The notes: generated from the sequence alone by a model not told the origin. A DNA stretch of 64,000 nucleotides from Semisulcospira habei (GCA_036245525.1 BTPG01000003.1:162808760-162872759), one strand, 5' to 3'; positions 10,725 to 21,647 are shown, counted from the first letter of the stretch. Numbers and translations are program-made.

Positions 10725-10831
10725 GTGTTGACCTGTACGCCGACTTGCCAGGAGTAACGGACGGACGGATGATGCGTGAATACACGGAACTTTATGAACA
10801 GCTCGAGGCTTCCAAGCAGCGACTCCAGCAG
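10725..10831 (+). CDS. Host coiled-coil gene, exon 2
   Basis: Acceptor TTTATGTCAG, donor CAGCAG|gtgata. Phase 1 in and phase 0 out. Together with the base from exon 1 it gives 36 codons, beginning GVDLYADLPGVTDGR and ending YEQLEASKQRLQQ, a coiled-coil-like run. A 19-base direct repeat (CAGTCCTGGAGACTGATTC type) follows in the intron at about 10855-10893. Confidence 0.8.
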
Positions 10832-11204
10832 GTGATACTGACATGGATGACAGTCCAGTCCTGGAGACTGATCCAGTCCTGGAGACTGATTCAGTTTTTC
10901 AATTCAAATTCACGGAAAGCTGAATTTCATATTTTTGGCTCAGACAGTACAGTCCTTCAAACAGTCTGATCAGCAAGACGCATAAATTGTCATTAGCCCC
11001 TGCATCCGCAGGGGCTCATGAGAATTGATGTCCCTTGCTTTCCATGAATCATGGGGCCAGGGATTCTATACAAAATCCATGACGGTGCGTAGTTAGTGTG
11101 TGGACCGTTTTCAGTTATTTCAGTTTTTCGCACTGGTGATATTATTATGTCGAAATTCTCTTCATTCATTTTTATTAGTTTTTAATTCTTTGACGTAGCC
11201 GCAT

Positions 11205-11355
11205 TACTGTGGAACGCAAAGGCGCCTGTCTTGCGCGCGTTGACCACTGTGGTTTCTTCGCTGGAACCCTCTACCTTTTTCGCAAGGGTTCCGCAATTTT
11301 GGTGAAGAAACCATAGTCAAAATACGTAAGAGGGGCCTTTGGTGGAACGCGAAAC
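11205..11355. repeat. Imperfect fold-back repeat in intron 2
   Basis: Inverted arms include GGAACGCAAAGGCGCC near 11210 against its complement near 11340, and TGGTTTCTTCGCTGGAACC near 11250 against its complement near 11300. It resembles a small MITE. The rest of 10990-12150 holds a fragment of the CAAGAGGCATAG palindrome family (about 10993), a G-rich stretch (11390-11420) and A/T-rich simple sequence (11570-11740). No gene was seen. Confidence 0.6.
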
Positions 11356-12165
11356 AATTTATGATTTATTTCAAAACTTCAATGAACCTTGGGGGGAGGG
11401 GAGGCGGGAGGCGGGCGGCGAGCGATAGTCCAACCTCCGTAAAATTAAACAAAGGGGTGGGGGAGCCGATAGCAAGCGGCCAGCCCAGCTTCGTAAAAAT
11501 GGAAATGATTTTTTAAAATTACTCCGGAAACATAATAAAGTAAATAAAAACTAAAATGGTATGATTTTATTTTCTCAAAAAACACATTTCTTCTTTTTTA
11601 TTGTTTATTTATTTTCATTATTATGTATTTGTTTTTATTTATTCATTATTTATTTATTTATTATTTAATTAATTAATTTTTTTTAAAATAATTATTATTA
11701 TTATTATTATTTTTTTTTATTTATTTTTTTTTTTTTGGGGGGGAGGCTACTGTGGGCATCCCTACCTTTTCTTCCCGCCATCCCCCCTCCCCGCATCCGC
11801 CTGTTTCCTACCTACTGAGTAGTAAACGAAACGATGCGTACATGGTGATTATGTTGTGACTTGTTAGATATTTTTATGCGTGTTTTTTCACACATGTCGA
11901 TGCTATATGTAAGTGGCAACACATAATGTGACAAAAAACCCAGATATATCAATGTACGTGTTGGTATTTGCTCCAAAGTATCGGACAGATGAATTACAGT
12001 AAAACATGTTTTGAACATGTGCCCTTTTCTGCAAGACAAAGTGACGGGTGCTCGCTCCACTGAGGGAAATCGTGAAGGGCAAAACGTATCACCTGTCATG
12101 AACCCCATCACTGACGATGAACAGTCACTGTGTTTTTGAAGTCATCGTAAATTCAACGTCAAACG

Positions 12166-12300
12166 TACCCAGCCTCAAAGGAACATCGATACGAAGTGGT
12201 TTCAGCAAGAGGCATAGATACTTTCATGATCCCCCACAACTGCGGGGGCTCATGAGGATCTATACCTCTTGCAGTTGGGTGATCAGTGGGTTAAACTTTA
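12166..12300. mobile_element. Palindromic MITE-like repeat, CAAGAGGCATAG family
   Basis: A fold-back centred on CCCCCACAACTGCGGGGGCTC, with arms containing CAAGAGGCATAGAT and its complement. Related copies lie at 18056-18238, 22328-22484, 24757-24944 and 51794-52006. Fuller copies end in CCCTTCACTG-type inverted repeats next to TTAA-like termini. Confidence 0.7.
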
Positions 12301-12455
12301 AAACCATCATTTACGCGGCTACAGCCACCTCAGTAAATGGTGATCGTTAAAGGCAGGTGATCACTCCTAGGCGTGGTCGGTTCAAACGGGTTCTGCAGCT
12401 TCTGTTACCGGTTCTAGAAAGACTCGACTAATCTCGCATTTTGTTTGCATTTCAG

Positions 12456-12500
12456 ACCTCGGAAGTTGCAGAGTATTTTGAGTTCTCCAATGTGCAAACG
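12456..12500 (+). CDS. Host coiled-coil gene, exon 3
   Basis: Acceptor TTGCATTTCAG, donor CAAACG|gtatga, phase 0 at both ends, 15 codons (TSEVAEYFEFSNVQT). It is accepted because it keeps the frame with exon 2 and has good splice sites. A shorter form ending before gtgcaa is also in frame. Confidence 0.6.
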
Positions 12501-12589
12501 GTATGATCTTTTTTTTTCTTTCTGGAAGATTATACTGAGTTGTATTATAATATGTTATTGGTCGCTGACGTCATGATTGAAAGCCAAAA

Positions 12590-13099
12590 ACTGGAAACAG
12601 TTAATAAATTCAAATATTCAAATACTTAGGAGCCATTGTGACAGATGAGGGATCAAAACCAGAAATACTGTCCAGGATTGCGCAGACAAGATTGAAGACC
12701 ATATGGAAGGACAGAAACATCACACTCTGCTCGAAGTGAAAAGAAAAGGAGAGATTGCCAGTGCTAGTATTTTAGGAAGATTACAAAGTATAGTAGTTAA
12801 AAGCACTGTCAGGGGAGAGAAGTGTCCATGATCGAACAGTGATCATAGATCTTCTTAGTCAAAGCACCAAATATAGGAAAGAGGGGGCGCTAAGAAAGTG
12901 ACTAAAAGCAATGCATATGGAAGAACCTACTTAAAGGGGGGAAGGGGTCTCAGTCGATATTGTAGTAATAAATGAAAAGAAAAGGGGAGACTGCCAGTGC
13001 TAATATTTTAGGAAGGTTACAAAGTAGAGTAGTTAAAAGCACTGTCAGGGGAGAGAAGTGTGCATGATCGACCAGTGATCATAGATCTATTTGTTCAAA

Positions 13100-13132
<33 letters not shown>

Positions 13133-13930
13133 AGGAAAGAGGGGGCGCTAAGAAAGTGACTGAAAGCAATGAAAATGGGAGCCTCCCCGAAGGGGGCGTA
13201 TCACTTTCTTAGTGCCCCCTCTTTCCTATTTTTTGTTGTTGTGTGCTTTGACCAAGTAGACCTATGATCACTGGTCGATCATGCACACTTCTCTCCCCTG
13301 ACAGTGCTTTTTTCCCATATGCATTGCTTTCAGTCACTTTCTTAGCGCCCCCTCTTTCCTTTTTTTTCTTTTCTGTTTTTGGTGCTTTGACCAAGTAGAT
13401 CTATGATCACTGGACGATCATGCACACGTCTCTCACCTCACTCTGCTCCAAGATCAGACTGATGCGCTCCTTAGTCCTCTCAGTGTTCTTGTATGCCTGT
13501 GAGTCATGGACCCTCACAGCAGACCTTAAAAGGAGCATACAAGCCACTGAAATGAGATGTTTTCGAAGGCTGCTTGGCATTTCATACAGAGATCACATTA
13601 CGAACGAGGAAGTGGGCAGCAGAATCAGGCAAGCCATCGGGCCCTATGAAGACCTATTAGCCATTATGAAAAAACGCAAACTGAAGTAGTATGGGCATGA
13701 CACGCGTTCAGCAGGGCTTGCCAAAACAATCCTGCAAGGCACTGTGCAAGGAGGACGAATGAGAGGAAGACAGAGGAAAAGATGGGAGGACAATATCTCA
13801 GAGTGGACAGGACTGAGGCTGGGCGATACGCTAAGAATGGCAGAGAACAGAGAGGAATGGAGGGAGCTGGTTGCCAAGTCACCAGTGGTGCCCCAACGGT
13901 CGGCAAGACTACGGGATATAGATAGATAGA
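12590..13930 (+). pseudogene. RTE-like LINE ORF 3' fragment, split by a fold-back insertion
   Basis: Two pieces of one RTE-type ORF C-terminus. The left piece (12590-12736) encodes a YLGAIVTDEGSKPEILSRIA-like block ending TLCSK. The right piece (13439-13930) repeats TLCSK, then continues IRLMRSLVLSVFLYACESWT, an RRLLGISYRDH-like block, GRQRKRWEDNISEWTG and a C-terminal NREEWRELV block. The tail is a GATA-type simple repeat (13917-13930), as is usual for RTE elements. One in-frame stop lies near 13689. The intervening 702 bp is a separate insertion. Confidence 0.8.
12737..13438. mobile_element. Composite fold-back insertion within the RTE fragment
   Basis: It is flanked by a 14-base target duplication (CACTCTGCTCGAAG at 12723-12736, with one mismatch at 13439-13452). 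Inside are two direct copies of an about 220-base unit (12740-12970, 12970-13185), each with AGCACTGTCAGGGGAGAGAAG and GAGGGGGCGCTAAGAAAGTG blocks. A third copy in reverse (13190-13435) makes a large hairpin. A CA tract lies at 13101-13129. There is no ORF of note. The class is unknown; it behaves like a non-autonomous fold-back element. Confidence 0.7.
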
Positions 13931-14077
13931 TTGGTCGCAGGGGTTTGCTACACGGACCATTGTAGACCTGAGGGAGGTCAAAGGAATCATTGTACCCCGA
14001 AGGCCTGAGGGATACAATGGTTCCTTTGACTTCCCGAAGACCTACAAGGGTCCGTGCAGCAAGCCCCTGCTACCAAT
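13930..14077. mobile_element. 148-bp palindromic MITE
   Basis: The ends ATTGGTCGCAGGGG and CCCCTGCTACCAAT are inverted repeats, and complementarity continues inward (TTGCTNCACGGACC, GGTCAAAGGAANCATTGTA) almost to the centre. It lies between the RTE tail and exon 4. Confidence 0.8.
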
Positions 14078-14115
14078 AACGCGTTTGTTTCATTCCTCTA
14101 CTATTTTCGTGAAAG

Positions 14116-14168
14116 AAATCAACTTGAGAAGAGATTTTCCGACCTGGATCGCGCCAGAAATGACTGAT
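14116..14168 (+). CDS. Host coiled-coil gene, exon 4 (boundaries uncertain)
   Basis: After the AG at 14114-14115 there is an open stretch read as INLRRDFPTWIAPEMTD with a donor at GAT|gtaaaa, which would feed exon 5 in phase 0. An alternative donor lies at 14176 (AAAAG|gtatat). The entry phase does not match exon 3: reading straight on from exon 3 gives a TGA. So either a small exon is missing, a boundary is wrong, or this exon is false. It is kept because of the codon-like content and position. Confidence 0.4.
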
Positions 14169-14592
14169 GTAAAAGGTATATAATTATATTTATACATAAC
14201 AGACTTACGACGTATTTTAAAATCTTTCATGACGTTGCCTTCTCCAGTAGTGTGCCTTTTTTTTTTCTTTTCCGAACAACACTAAGTAACTTTGTACTTT
14301 AGGACATTTGGTGATCTTTTATAGAACAAAACTGGCATCCATGACGCGTCAGAAAGAGGGCTACAAAAAGTCCGCCATTTGCCGCTACAAGGGTTTTTGT
14401 AGCTCGGTCATATGGCACAGTTTGCGCTAAAGAGATTGGTCGTGTGACGTAGGGATGAAAACAAGAATATTTGATTGTTATTTTCTTGTGCATAAGTTAT
14501 CACTTATTCAATGCCCTTGCACGTGCAGCCACCGGTACTGTAAGTGTAGTGCCGGTGGATGCATGAACACTAAATTAGGGGGTTAAACCTCA

Positions 14593-15201
14593 TTAACCTA
14601 TTTAGCCCCAACGCACTATACAATGAGATGGATCGACCGTGATAATTCAAGGGTAGTGCCAGATTAACTTGGCGCCATGCTAATCTAGCACTACCTTTGA
14701 ATTATCATCGTCTATCAGGCTCCAAGCTAATCTGGCACTACCCCCACCCGGGTCTGCCCTGGGAGACTTGGGTGGGGTTAACTACTTTTTAGTTCCCAGG
14801 GTCACCCTGGTCAGCCCCACAGGGTGGGTTTTCCCCTCTATTCTGGGGCATGTGTTTCTGTCTACCTTTGTTCCATTCACCTGTATTTTCCTTTTTCAAA
14901 CTCTCCCTACAGTCTGCGCTTTCTGTAGCTCTTGATATTGGATGTGTGTTGCTAAATGGTCTTAGGTTTATTTAGCGTATTAGACCGGCTGGCGACATAC
15001 ATTCAATATTCTTTTTTTTTTTTTTTTTTCACAAGCAGTGCAGGCACGTGAGAAAGTCTTGTTGCTGTCGGTTCGTTAAGCAATGTACAACAAACAAACA
15101 TAATCTGGCACTACCCTGAATTATCATGGTCGATCCATCTCATGCAACATAGTCGTTAGGTGACGCCTCTAAAATTTGGGAAATACGGCTGAGGGTTTTA
15201 A
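14593..15201. mobile_element. TTAA-ended palindromic MITE, GATGGATCGACC family, interrupted by a SINE
   Basis: The left end is TTAACCTATTTAGCC and the right end is GGCTGAGGGTTTTAA. The arms carry GATGGATCGACCGTGATAAT and AGGGTAGTGCCAGATTA with their complements. The family is seen again at 15664-15877, 16919-17045, 18360-18558, 51418-51622, 52608-52814 and 62830-62937, with a fragment at 52028-52072. This copy also carries an extra CTAATCT arm, and a SINE at 14744-15100. Confidence 0.8.
14744..15100 (+). mobile_element. SINE family 'CCCACCGGGT', copy 1
   Basis: It is flanked by a perfect 16-bp target duplication TAATCTGGCACTACCC (14728-14743 and 15101-15116). The body starts with a C/G-rich block (CACCCGGGTCTGCCCTGGGA) and ends with a CAGGCACG, then GTTAAGCAATGTACAA tail. 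Copies at 57133-57522 and 33553-33805 define the family. I see no clear tRNA head, so the promoter origin is open. Confidence 0.85.
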
Positions 15202-15386
15202 ATGTTAGTGTCAGTGCGCGCTCACACTCTTGTTTGCGTGCTGAGTGTCCATTGTAAAGCGCCTAGAGCTCCATCAGGTTAGGCGCTATATAAATAGTCA
15301 TTATCATTATCACTATCATTATCATTATTATTATTTCACTCCACTTGCACATTTTATAAACATGTGCCTGGTTTATTTTTTTCCAG

Positions 15387-15455
15387 ACGCTGAAAAGGTT
15401 GTACGAGGAAACGAACGAGACCCCATCCAAATTCTTCCTCTGGCAGCTTGGTGAG
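15387..15455 (+). CDS. Host coiled-coil gene, exon 5
   Basis: Acceptor TTTTTTTCCAG, donor GGTGAG|gtgtgt, phase 0 at both ends, 23 codons: TLKRLYEETNETPSKFFLWQ then LGE. A donor five bases upstream would create a stop in exon 6, so the later GT is chosen. Confidence 0.8.
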
Positions 15456-15663
15456 GTGTGTGCACATGTTTCTAACGCTCCATCGCGAATGTTGTAGCAC
15501 CCCTTCGGAAATCAGTAGACCAAGAATTGCGCATATTTTGACGCAAACAGTGGGCGAAGACTGCTCGGACAACATATGCGAAATCCCTTTTTTTCCGGGC
15601 TTTTACCATGATTTCACTGCCTTGTCGAAATTTTGACCTACTACTGACTTCCGAACAACATAC

Positions 15664-15877
15664 TTAACCCATTCAGCCTTGACGCACTACAGCAAGAGTC
15701 GGGTCTACCATGATAATTGAAGGGTAGTGTCAGATTAGCTTGGCGTCTGTCGCCGCCAAGCTAATCTGGCAGTATCCTTGAATTATGTTGGTCGATCCAT
15801 CTCCTGCAACAGGCGCATAGTCGTTAGATGACGCCTCCAAAATTTGGGAAATACGTGCGTCGGGCTGAATGAGTTAA
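15664..15877. mobile_element. TTAA-ended palindromic MITE, GATGGATCGACC family, full copy
   Basis: It begins TTAACCCATTCAGCC and ends GGCTGAATGAGTTAA. The arms pair over most of the length, with the centre at the GCGTCTGTCGCCGCC region. Non-complementary inserts on one side (CATAGTCGTTAGATGACGCC and AATTTGGGAAATACG) recur in other copies. TTAA at both termini suggests a TTAA target, as in piggyBac-type transposition (inference). Confidence 0.85.
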
Positions 15878-16107
15878 TGCTGCCACGCTGTCAGACGAAT
15901 TTGGTTAGAAGATGTATGTAGCGGGGAGGGGGGGGGGGCGACCCTCCACCTCTATAGCCCCTCCCACACCGCTACATCTACCCACTCCGTCTGAGGCACG
16001 AAGGCACAAATGGTAACATAGAAATTACAATGTCAGGCACAGGCGCAAGAGTATGCATGAGGCTCAAACGAAAAGTTGAAAAGTTTGCTTTACGAGCAGA
16101 AAATGTG

Positions 16108-16785
16108 TTTGGCTCACGTGCCAAGCAAAAATGAGTGTATGGTCTGGGCCAGTGGTCGTCCGTCCGGCGTCCGTGGTAAATTTTAACGTTGGCATTTTCT
16201 CGGAGACTGTTTAAGCGAGTCTTCCAACTTGCCCCAAGGATAATTTGTGGCAAGATCTTTTTAAACATACCAATTTCAGTGACGTCTCTCAAAGGTCAAG
16301 GTAATAGGGGATCAAGAAATAGGTAAAACCAATAGCCATATTTTGAAGAAAAAAAAAAAGTTTTTTTTCTTCTCATATATTCACAACTTCAAACCCTCAC
16401 TTGGTACAAAGATGCCTGATGGTAAGACCTTTCTATGCGTAACAGTTATGATGAACACTCGGAAAGGTCAAGGCCACAAGTGATCAGGAAATGGGTAAAA
16501 CATAGCCATATTTTGACCAAAAGTTTTTTGTTTCTCAAATATTATTCACAGCTTCAAAGCCAAACATGGTACAGAAATACCTGATGGTAGGACCTTATGC
16601 GTACGAATCTTGTTGACCCCTCGGAAAGGTCAAGAGTCACAAGAGGTCAGGAATAGGTCTCAAATAGCCATTTTTGGACACAAACTGTTTCCCCCCCCCC
16701 CCTCAAATGCTGTTTACAACTTCCATCCCAACCCTGGTGCAGTGATACTAAGTGGATCGGTCATGCACGTGTCAATCATTATATG
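16108..16785 (+). repeat. GGTCA-rich dispersed repeat array, intron 5
   Basis: It starts with TTTGGCTCACGTGC, a conserved GTCCGTGGTAAA and TGGCATTTTCTCGGAGAC block, then tandem monomers of about 150-170 bases with AAAGGTCAAGG, AATAGGT, CATATTTTGA and TGGTACAGA blocks. It ends at TCATGCACGTG (16761-16771), about 20 bases before the acceptor of exon 6. Similar arrays lie at 19128-21640, 25486-26336, 52080-52395 and 53930-62385, all in the same orientation. No ORF. Confidence 0.85.
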
Positions 16786-16792
16786 TTTCCAG

Positions 16793-16849
16793 AAATACAG
16801 GCCGTCCAACGTTCCGCGTGAAGAAGTAGAACCTACACCAAGACAGAAG
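16793..16849 (+). CDS. Host coiled-coil gene, exon 6
   Basis: Acceptor ATGTTTCCAG, donor CAGAAG|gtaatg, phase 0 at both ends, 19 codons (KYRPSNVPREEVEPTPRQK). The acceptor follows directly on the end of the GGTCA array in intron 5. Confidence 0.85.
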
Positions 16850-16918
16850 GTAATGCCGTGCAGGGTTTTATTTGGGACGTTTTAGTAGCTTTGCTATCCA
16901 CCCTCCCTCCCTCCCCAT

Positions 16919-17045
16919 TTAACCCCAAGGCCGCTTTTCCCAAATTTTGGAGGTATCAGCTAAGGACTATGTATCACTTGCAGGAGATGGATCGACCATG
17001 ATATTTCAAGGGTAGTGACAGATTAGCTTGGCTAAATGGGTTACA
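16919..17045. mobile_element. TTAA-ended MITE, GATGGATCGACC family, half copy
   Basis: It begins TTAACCCC, with the AATTTTGGAGG, GCAGGAGATGGATCGACC and AGGGTAGTGACAG blocks of the family. The second arm is mostly missing, ending near GGCTAAATGGGTTA. Confidence 0.7.
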
Positions 17046-17091
17046 ATTGTTTGGCCTTTCAGCGCTTGAGATCTATTTAGAATAGCAGAAC

Positions 17092-17182
17092 TTAAAACCC
17101 TTTCGTTGCTGTCGGTAGCACTTTTCATGGAGGTAATTCCTGCAGGAATCTCAAGAAGCGCTAACGACAGCCAAAGGGTTAA
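17092..17182. mobile_element. Palindromic MITE, GCTGTCGGTAGC family
   Basis: A fold-back with arms GCTGTCGGTAGCNCTTTTC and complement ending CGACAGCCAAAGGGTTAA, centred on CCTGCAGG. Relatives are at 22725-22828, 24979-25069 and half at 53275-53305. Termini again resemble TTAACCCTTTGG. Beyond it, 17290-17400 holds what looks like a minus-strand LINE or SINE tail (CGTTAAATAAAATCC type) and a (CAAA)n tract. Confidence 0.75.
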
Positions 17183-17639
17183 GCATTTCACCGGCAGAAG
17201 TTGTACGCCCGATAACTCCATCCGTCAAAGCAACACAGACATAAATGAGGCGAATAAGCAAGTGGCATCAACTCCTCAGTATGAGCCCCCTTGACAGCGG
17301 GAGTTGTGATCAGGATCAGGATTTTATTTAACGTCTTTTCGCACATTGGTGATATTAGACCAAAAACAAACAAACAAACAAACAAACAAACCCAACCAAA
17401 CACACAACTTGTGAATATCAAAGAATAGCAATAATTAACATCCAACCACACACACGTCGCGGGAGTTGCGACATCTTATGCGCATTGCAGCATGGGGTGG
17501 AGCGCGTATGGGCCTTTATGAGCGCAGAGATCCGATCTTAACTGATCCGATCTTAACTGGCCTGAACTGAGGTCATCGCTATTGGATGGTGTTTATTGTT
17601 TCCCGACAGTGAATGGTTAACGAAAAACAACCTCCATTG

Positions 17640-17672
17640 GTGCGGGAAGGGAGGGGGTGGGTGTGTGTGTGT

Positions 17673-17703
<31 letters not shown>

Positions 17704-18129
17704 GTGGCAACAGTTCAACCTCGCTAAAAAAAACAACTAGGGGGTGGGTGGGTGGGGGTGGGGAATAACAGTGCAACCCCTCACCAAAGGGAAATCAAAC
17801 AAAGGGGTGTTGGGGGGCACTTCGTTGAAACTAAACATAACAAATATAATCATTTTACAGTATGTTTATTTTCTCCAAAAATTATTTTACATCCACAATT
17901 TTATTCTCCAAAAAATATTTGCCAGCCAGGGATACTTTGCCCCCCCCCCCCCCCCACTTTTTTAGTGTGGGGGTTGGTGGGGGGGGGGGGGGAGGGGGCA
18001 GAGCACCCTTCCCTGGCAGTGGTAGTAGATTGTGTTCATAAAATCTTTCTTGAATTGTCGCCAAAAATCTCATCCGTCTTAAGGGCACGTGGATCACAAA
18101 GTGGTGTCAGCAAGAGGGATAGATCTTCG

Positions 18130-18161
<32 letters not shown>

Positions 18162-18235
18162 GCACATGGAGGCTCGGGACGATCTATGTCCCTTTCAGTT
18201 GGCTTGTGTTCATAGTTTTTCTCGGCATTGAAGGG
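17640..18235. repeat. G/GT and C tracts with a CAAGAGGCATAG-family MITE
   Basis: GT and G tracts at 17660-17704, poly-C at 17941-17956 and 18131-18154, and between them a degraded fold-back of the CAAGAGGCATAG family (about 18056-18238, with CAGCAAGAGGGATAGATC). Proline-rich ORFs here are artefacts of homopolymers. Confidence 0.7.
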
Positions 18236-18359
18236 GTATCAGGAGGCGAAGTATTCACCGACTGGAACAATTTTGTCCTGTGAAACTAATTCAGCTAAAG
18301 GCCGCACCCGTCGCATGCTCGTACAAAAACTGTGAATGTTGCGAGTTCACACATTCTGC

Positions 18360-18558
18360 TCCAGGACCGAAATCCGCAAATTTTGAAATTGCCCCCTGAA
18401 GACTGTATTACACTTTTGGAAACAGATCGAGCGTGATAGTTCAAGGGTTGTGCCAGAATAGCTTGGCGCTTATGGGCGCCAAGCTATTCTGGCACAACCT
18501 TTGAACTATCACGCTCGATCCATGTCTTGCCGTGGCGTGTCGGAGTTGAATGAGTTAA
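18360..18558. mobile_element. TTAA-ended MITE, GATGGATCGACC family
   Basis: The central palindrome is nearly perfect (CAAGGGTTGTGCCAGAATAG, TTGGCGCTTATGGGCGCCAA), with GATCGAGCGTGATAGTTCAA in the arms. The right end GTTGAATGAGTTAA is intact. Confidence 0.8.
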
Positions 18559-18828
18559 CCCTCTTGTCGCATGGCTACACGCTCAGATCAGTGCCATTTT
18601 TTCCCGTGCGGCTTCATTTACAGAAACCGTATTATTGTATTAGCATCAATGCACAAGTAATTGACGCCTTTGCATTCAGCGCAGCTGCTTTCTTGCATTG
18701 TTACAGTTGACAGTATCGGTATTAATTTTTGTTTTATCACCAATCACGTATATTAAATCATGATTATGTGTAAATATGTTAGTTTGTTGTTCGTGAACTT
18801 TTGGGACGCTTTTTTTTTCTTTATTCAG

Positions 18829-18888
18829 GCAATTTTGAGGCAGCAAATGGAACAAGAGCAAGGAACGCCCCGTCAGCGTCTGGAACTG
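18829..18888 (+). CDS. Host coiled-coil gene, exon 7
   Basis: Acceptor CTTTATTCAG, donor GAACTG|gtaaag, phase 0 at both ends, 20 codons (AILRQQMEQEQGTPRQRLEL), Gln-rich and helical in character. Confidence 0.85.
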
Positions 18889-19127
18889 GTAAAGGCCATA
18901 TCAGTCTGATTATTTTTTTCCTGTCCCTATTAGATAGCAGATAAACAGTTTGCTTAAATATCATGAGTTGTCCTGTTATATGCGTGTAAGGGAGGGATCC
19001 GTTATTTGTCGAGCGTGGAGTGTAGACGTCACTCCCCCATCCGTACCTGCGTGCAGTAACAAGGACGGGAATCCGTTGACGCCTTATTGTACTCATTTTG
19101 GTTAATGAGATCTACGGTACTTTGATT

Positions 19128-19276
19128 TTTGGCTCACGTGCGATAGCAAAATTGAGCCTATGTATTGGACCTCCGTCGTCAGTCCGTCCGTCTTCTATCG
19201 TCCGTGGTAAACTTTAAAATTGACATTTTCTTGAGACTATTTAAAACACAGACTTCATACTTGGTCCAAAGACACT

Positions 19277-19340
<64 letters not shown>

Positions 19341-19410
19341 ATGGTATTTATATGGCGCATTTCTCATATTTATAATATAACTCAATGCGCAGGCGAAAAC
19401 GACACACACA

Positions 19411-19458
<48 letters not shown>

Positions 19459-19465
19459 CACACCA

Positions 19466-19524
<59 letters not shown>

Positions 19525-21640
19525 CTGAGGGGGGGGGGGGGGGGGGTACAGAAAACCGTAGAGATCACACGAAAGTCTGCGAGAAAAGGTGAGGTTTTAA
19601 CTTTGCTTTGAACTGCGTAAGGGGGGAGGCATTTCTCAGCTCAGTCGGTAAGGAATTCCAAATTAAAGGAGCAGTACATCTGAAAGAGCGTTCACCGGCA
19701 GATTTGAGATGGTACTTTGGAACTTGAGAAGTTTCTACCCCGATGAACGCAGTGAGCGAGAGGGCTGGTAAGTGATCAGACTGGAGGAAAGGTATGACGG
19801 AAGGCTGCCATCAAAGTGGCGGTAGGCAAGGGTCGCAATCTTAAACTGTATGCGGGTTTGGATTGGAAGCCAGTGAAGGTCTTTCAGTATAGGGGTTACG
19901 TGGTCTCGTTTTCGCCTGCTCTTCACAAGCTTTGCGGCATTATTTTGAACTCGCTGAAGGCGGCTAATCTGCTCAGATGGAAGACAAAAAGCAGAGAATT
20001 GCAGTAGTCAAGATGGCTCGTGACTAAAGCATTCACTAACTTTGCAGTGGCAGATTCAGAAAGACTGTGTGGGACAGATGCGATGCGTCTCAGAGAGTAT
20101 GAAGCACCACGACAGATTTAACCGACGTGATCCTGCATACTCAAAGCCTTATCGAGCTTGACACCAAGATATTTGACCGAGGACTGAAATGGAATATCAG
20201 TGTCATCTGTGCGTAGAGACACGGTGTGAATTTGTTGAAGCCGGGATGCTGAGCCAACGGGTAGTAACTCTGTTTTTTCTGGGTTTAACATAAGTTTGTT
20301 ACTGTCCATCCATGTCGTGACATCGTCAACACAAGACTTGATGCCAGTTTCAACAGACTGAAATTCCCCAGGTGGACCACTCTGAGAGATTTCGGTGCCA
20401 TCTGCATACTTATGATAAGAACACTGATGGCTGGAAATGGCATCTGACAGCGGTTGTGAATACAACGTAAACAATACAGGGCGCGTTGACATCCTTTCTA
20501 AATATACCAATGTGATTGACCTCGCTCAAAGGTCGAAATGGATCAAGAAATACGTGAAAATATTTATTTTAACAAAAATTGTGTCTTTTGTCAAATACTA
20601 TTTTTAACTTCAAAGCCAGATTTGGTATACAGATACTTGATGATAAGACATTCATGCACATTCTGAATTGGGCGACCCCGCTCAAAGGTTAAGGGTCACA
20701 GGAAGTCAGGAAATGCGTAAAAAATGCCTGTTTTTTGGCTTACGTGCAAAGGAAAAGTGAGTCTATGTTCTGGTCGTCCGTCCTCCGTCGTCCATCTGCC
20801 ATCGTCCATCTGCTGTCGTCCGTAGTTGACATTTTCTCGGAGACTATTCAAGCCATGTCTCCAACTCGACCCAAGGATACTTTGTGGCAAGACCTTTTTA
20901 AACATGTCAAAGTCGATGACCTTTCTCAAAGGTCAAGGTCACAGGTGTGTGTGTGGAAAGGGGGGGGGGGGGGAAGCAGAAATAGGTTACAATTCAAAAT
21001 TAGCAACTCTGTATCAAGTTTGGGCTGGAAGTTGAAAATAGCATTTAAGACAAATCAACCTTTCTCAAATATGGCCAAGACGCTTCGATGCATACTAAAT
21101 TAGATGACTCATCAATAAGGTCTAGGGTCACAAGTGGTCAGCAAATATGAGAAAATACCCTCTTTGTGTGCAGATTTTTACTTTTCATCGGTATTTTTGC
21201 AAACTTTTCGGTCAAACTTGGCATACTAATTTAGTTAACTCCTTGCAAATTCTAAAGGTCACAGAGGGTTGACAAATTTGTAAAAAAAAAAAAAAAAAAA
21301 AAAAGCATAGATTTTGAGAAAACGTGGATTTTGATGGTACAGAGACTTTATGTTAAGACACTTGATCACTTAGGGCCTACTTATTTCAGTGACCTATGGG
21401 AAAGGTGAATGCCATAAAGGTCAGACTAGTAATAGGTTCAAAGGTTCAGATTCATATATGTTGACAAGACATAGACTTTTGCAGGTATAATTGCCATTTG
21501 ACATTTAAACACCAGCTCACGTGAGTGACCTGACAGAGTTTAAGTGCACAGACGGTCAAAGTCGCTGAAGGTCAGTTTAAATTATACGGATAGGTCATGC
21601 ACGCGAGCCATGAAGGCTTTGACGTTCTTGTTTGTTTACT
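19128..21640 (+). repeat. GGTCA-rich dispersed repeat array, intron 7, with LINE inserted
   Basis: It begins TTTTTGGCTCACGTGCG (19128), is cut by a minus-strand LINE (19275-20488), resumes with ATACCAATGTGATTGACC, contains a second internal start-like block at 20732 (TTTTTGGCTTACGTGC), and ends with GCACGCGAGCCATGAAGGC about 45 bases before the exon 8 acceptor. Blocks such as CTCAAAGGTCAAGGTCACAG recur. A poly-A run lies at about 21282-21305. Confidence 0.85.
19275..20488 (-). mobile_element. 5'-truncated LINE with decayed RT 3' end and (ATT)n tail
   Basis: Minus-strand coding blocks in broken frames: YADGTEISQ near 20410, an SNKLMLNPEKTELLPVGSA-like block near 20270, VKYLGVKLDKALSMQDH near 20140, a LDYCNSLLF-like block near 20000, a PILKDLHWLPIQTRIQFKIA-like block near 19880, and an LPSYLSSSL-like block near 19800. 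The 3' end carries CACG/CA repeats (19403-19520) and an AAT tract (19281-19338). The same tail style occurs in LINE-C at 48488. It interrupts the GGTCA array cleanly. Confidence 0.8.
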
Positions 21641-21647
21641 CTGATAG

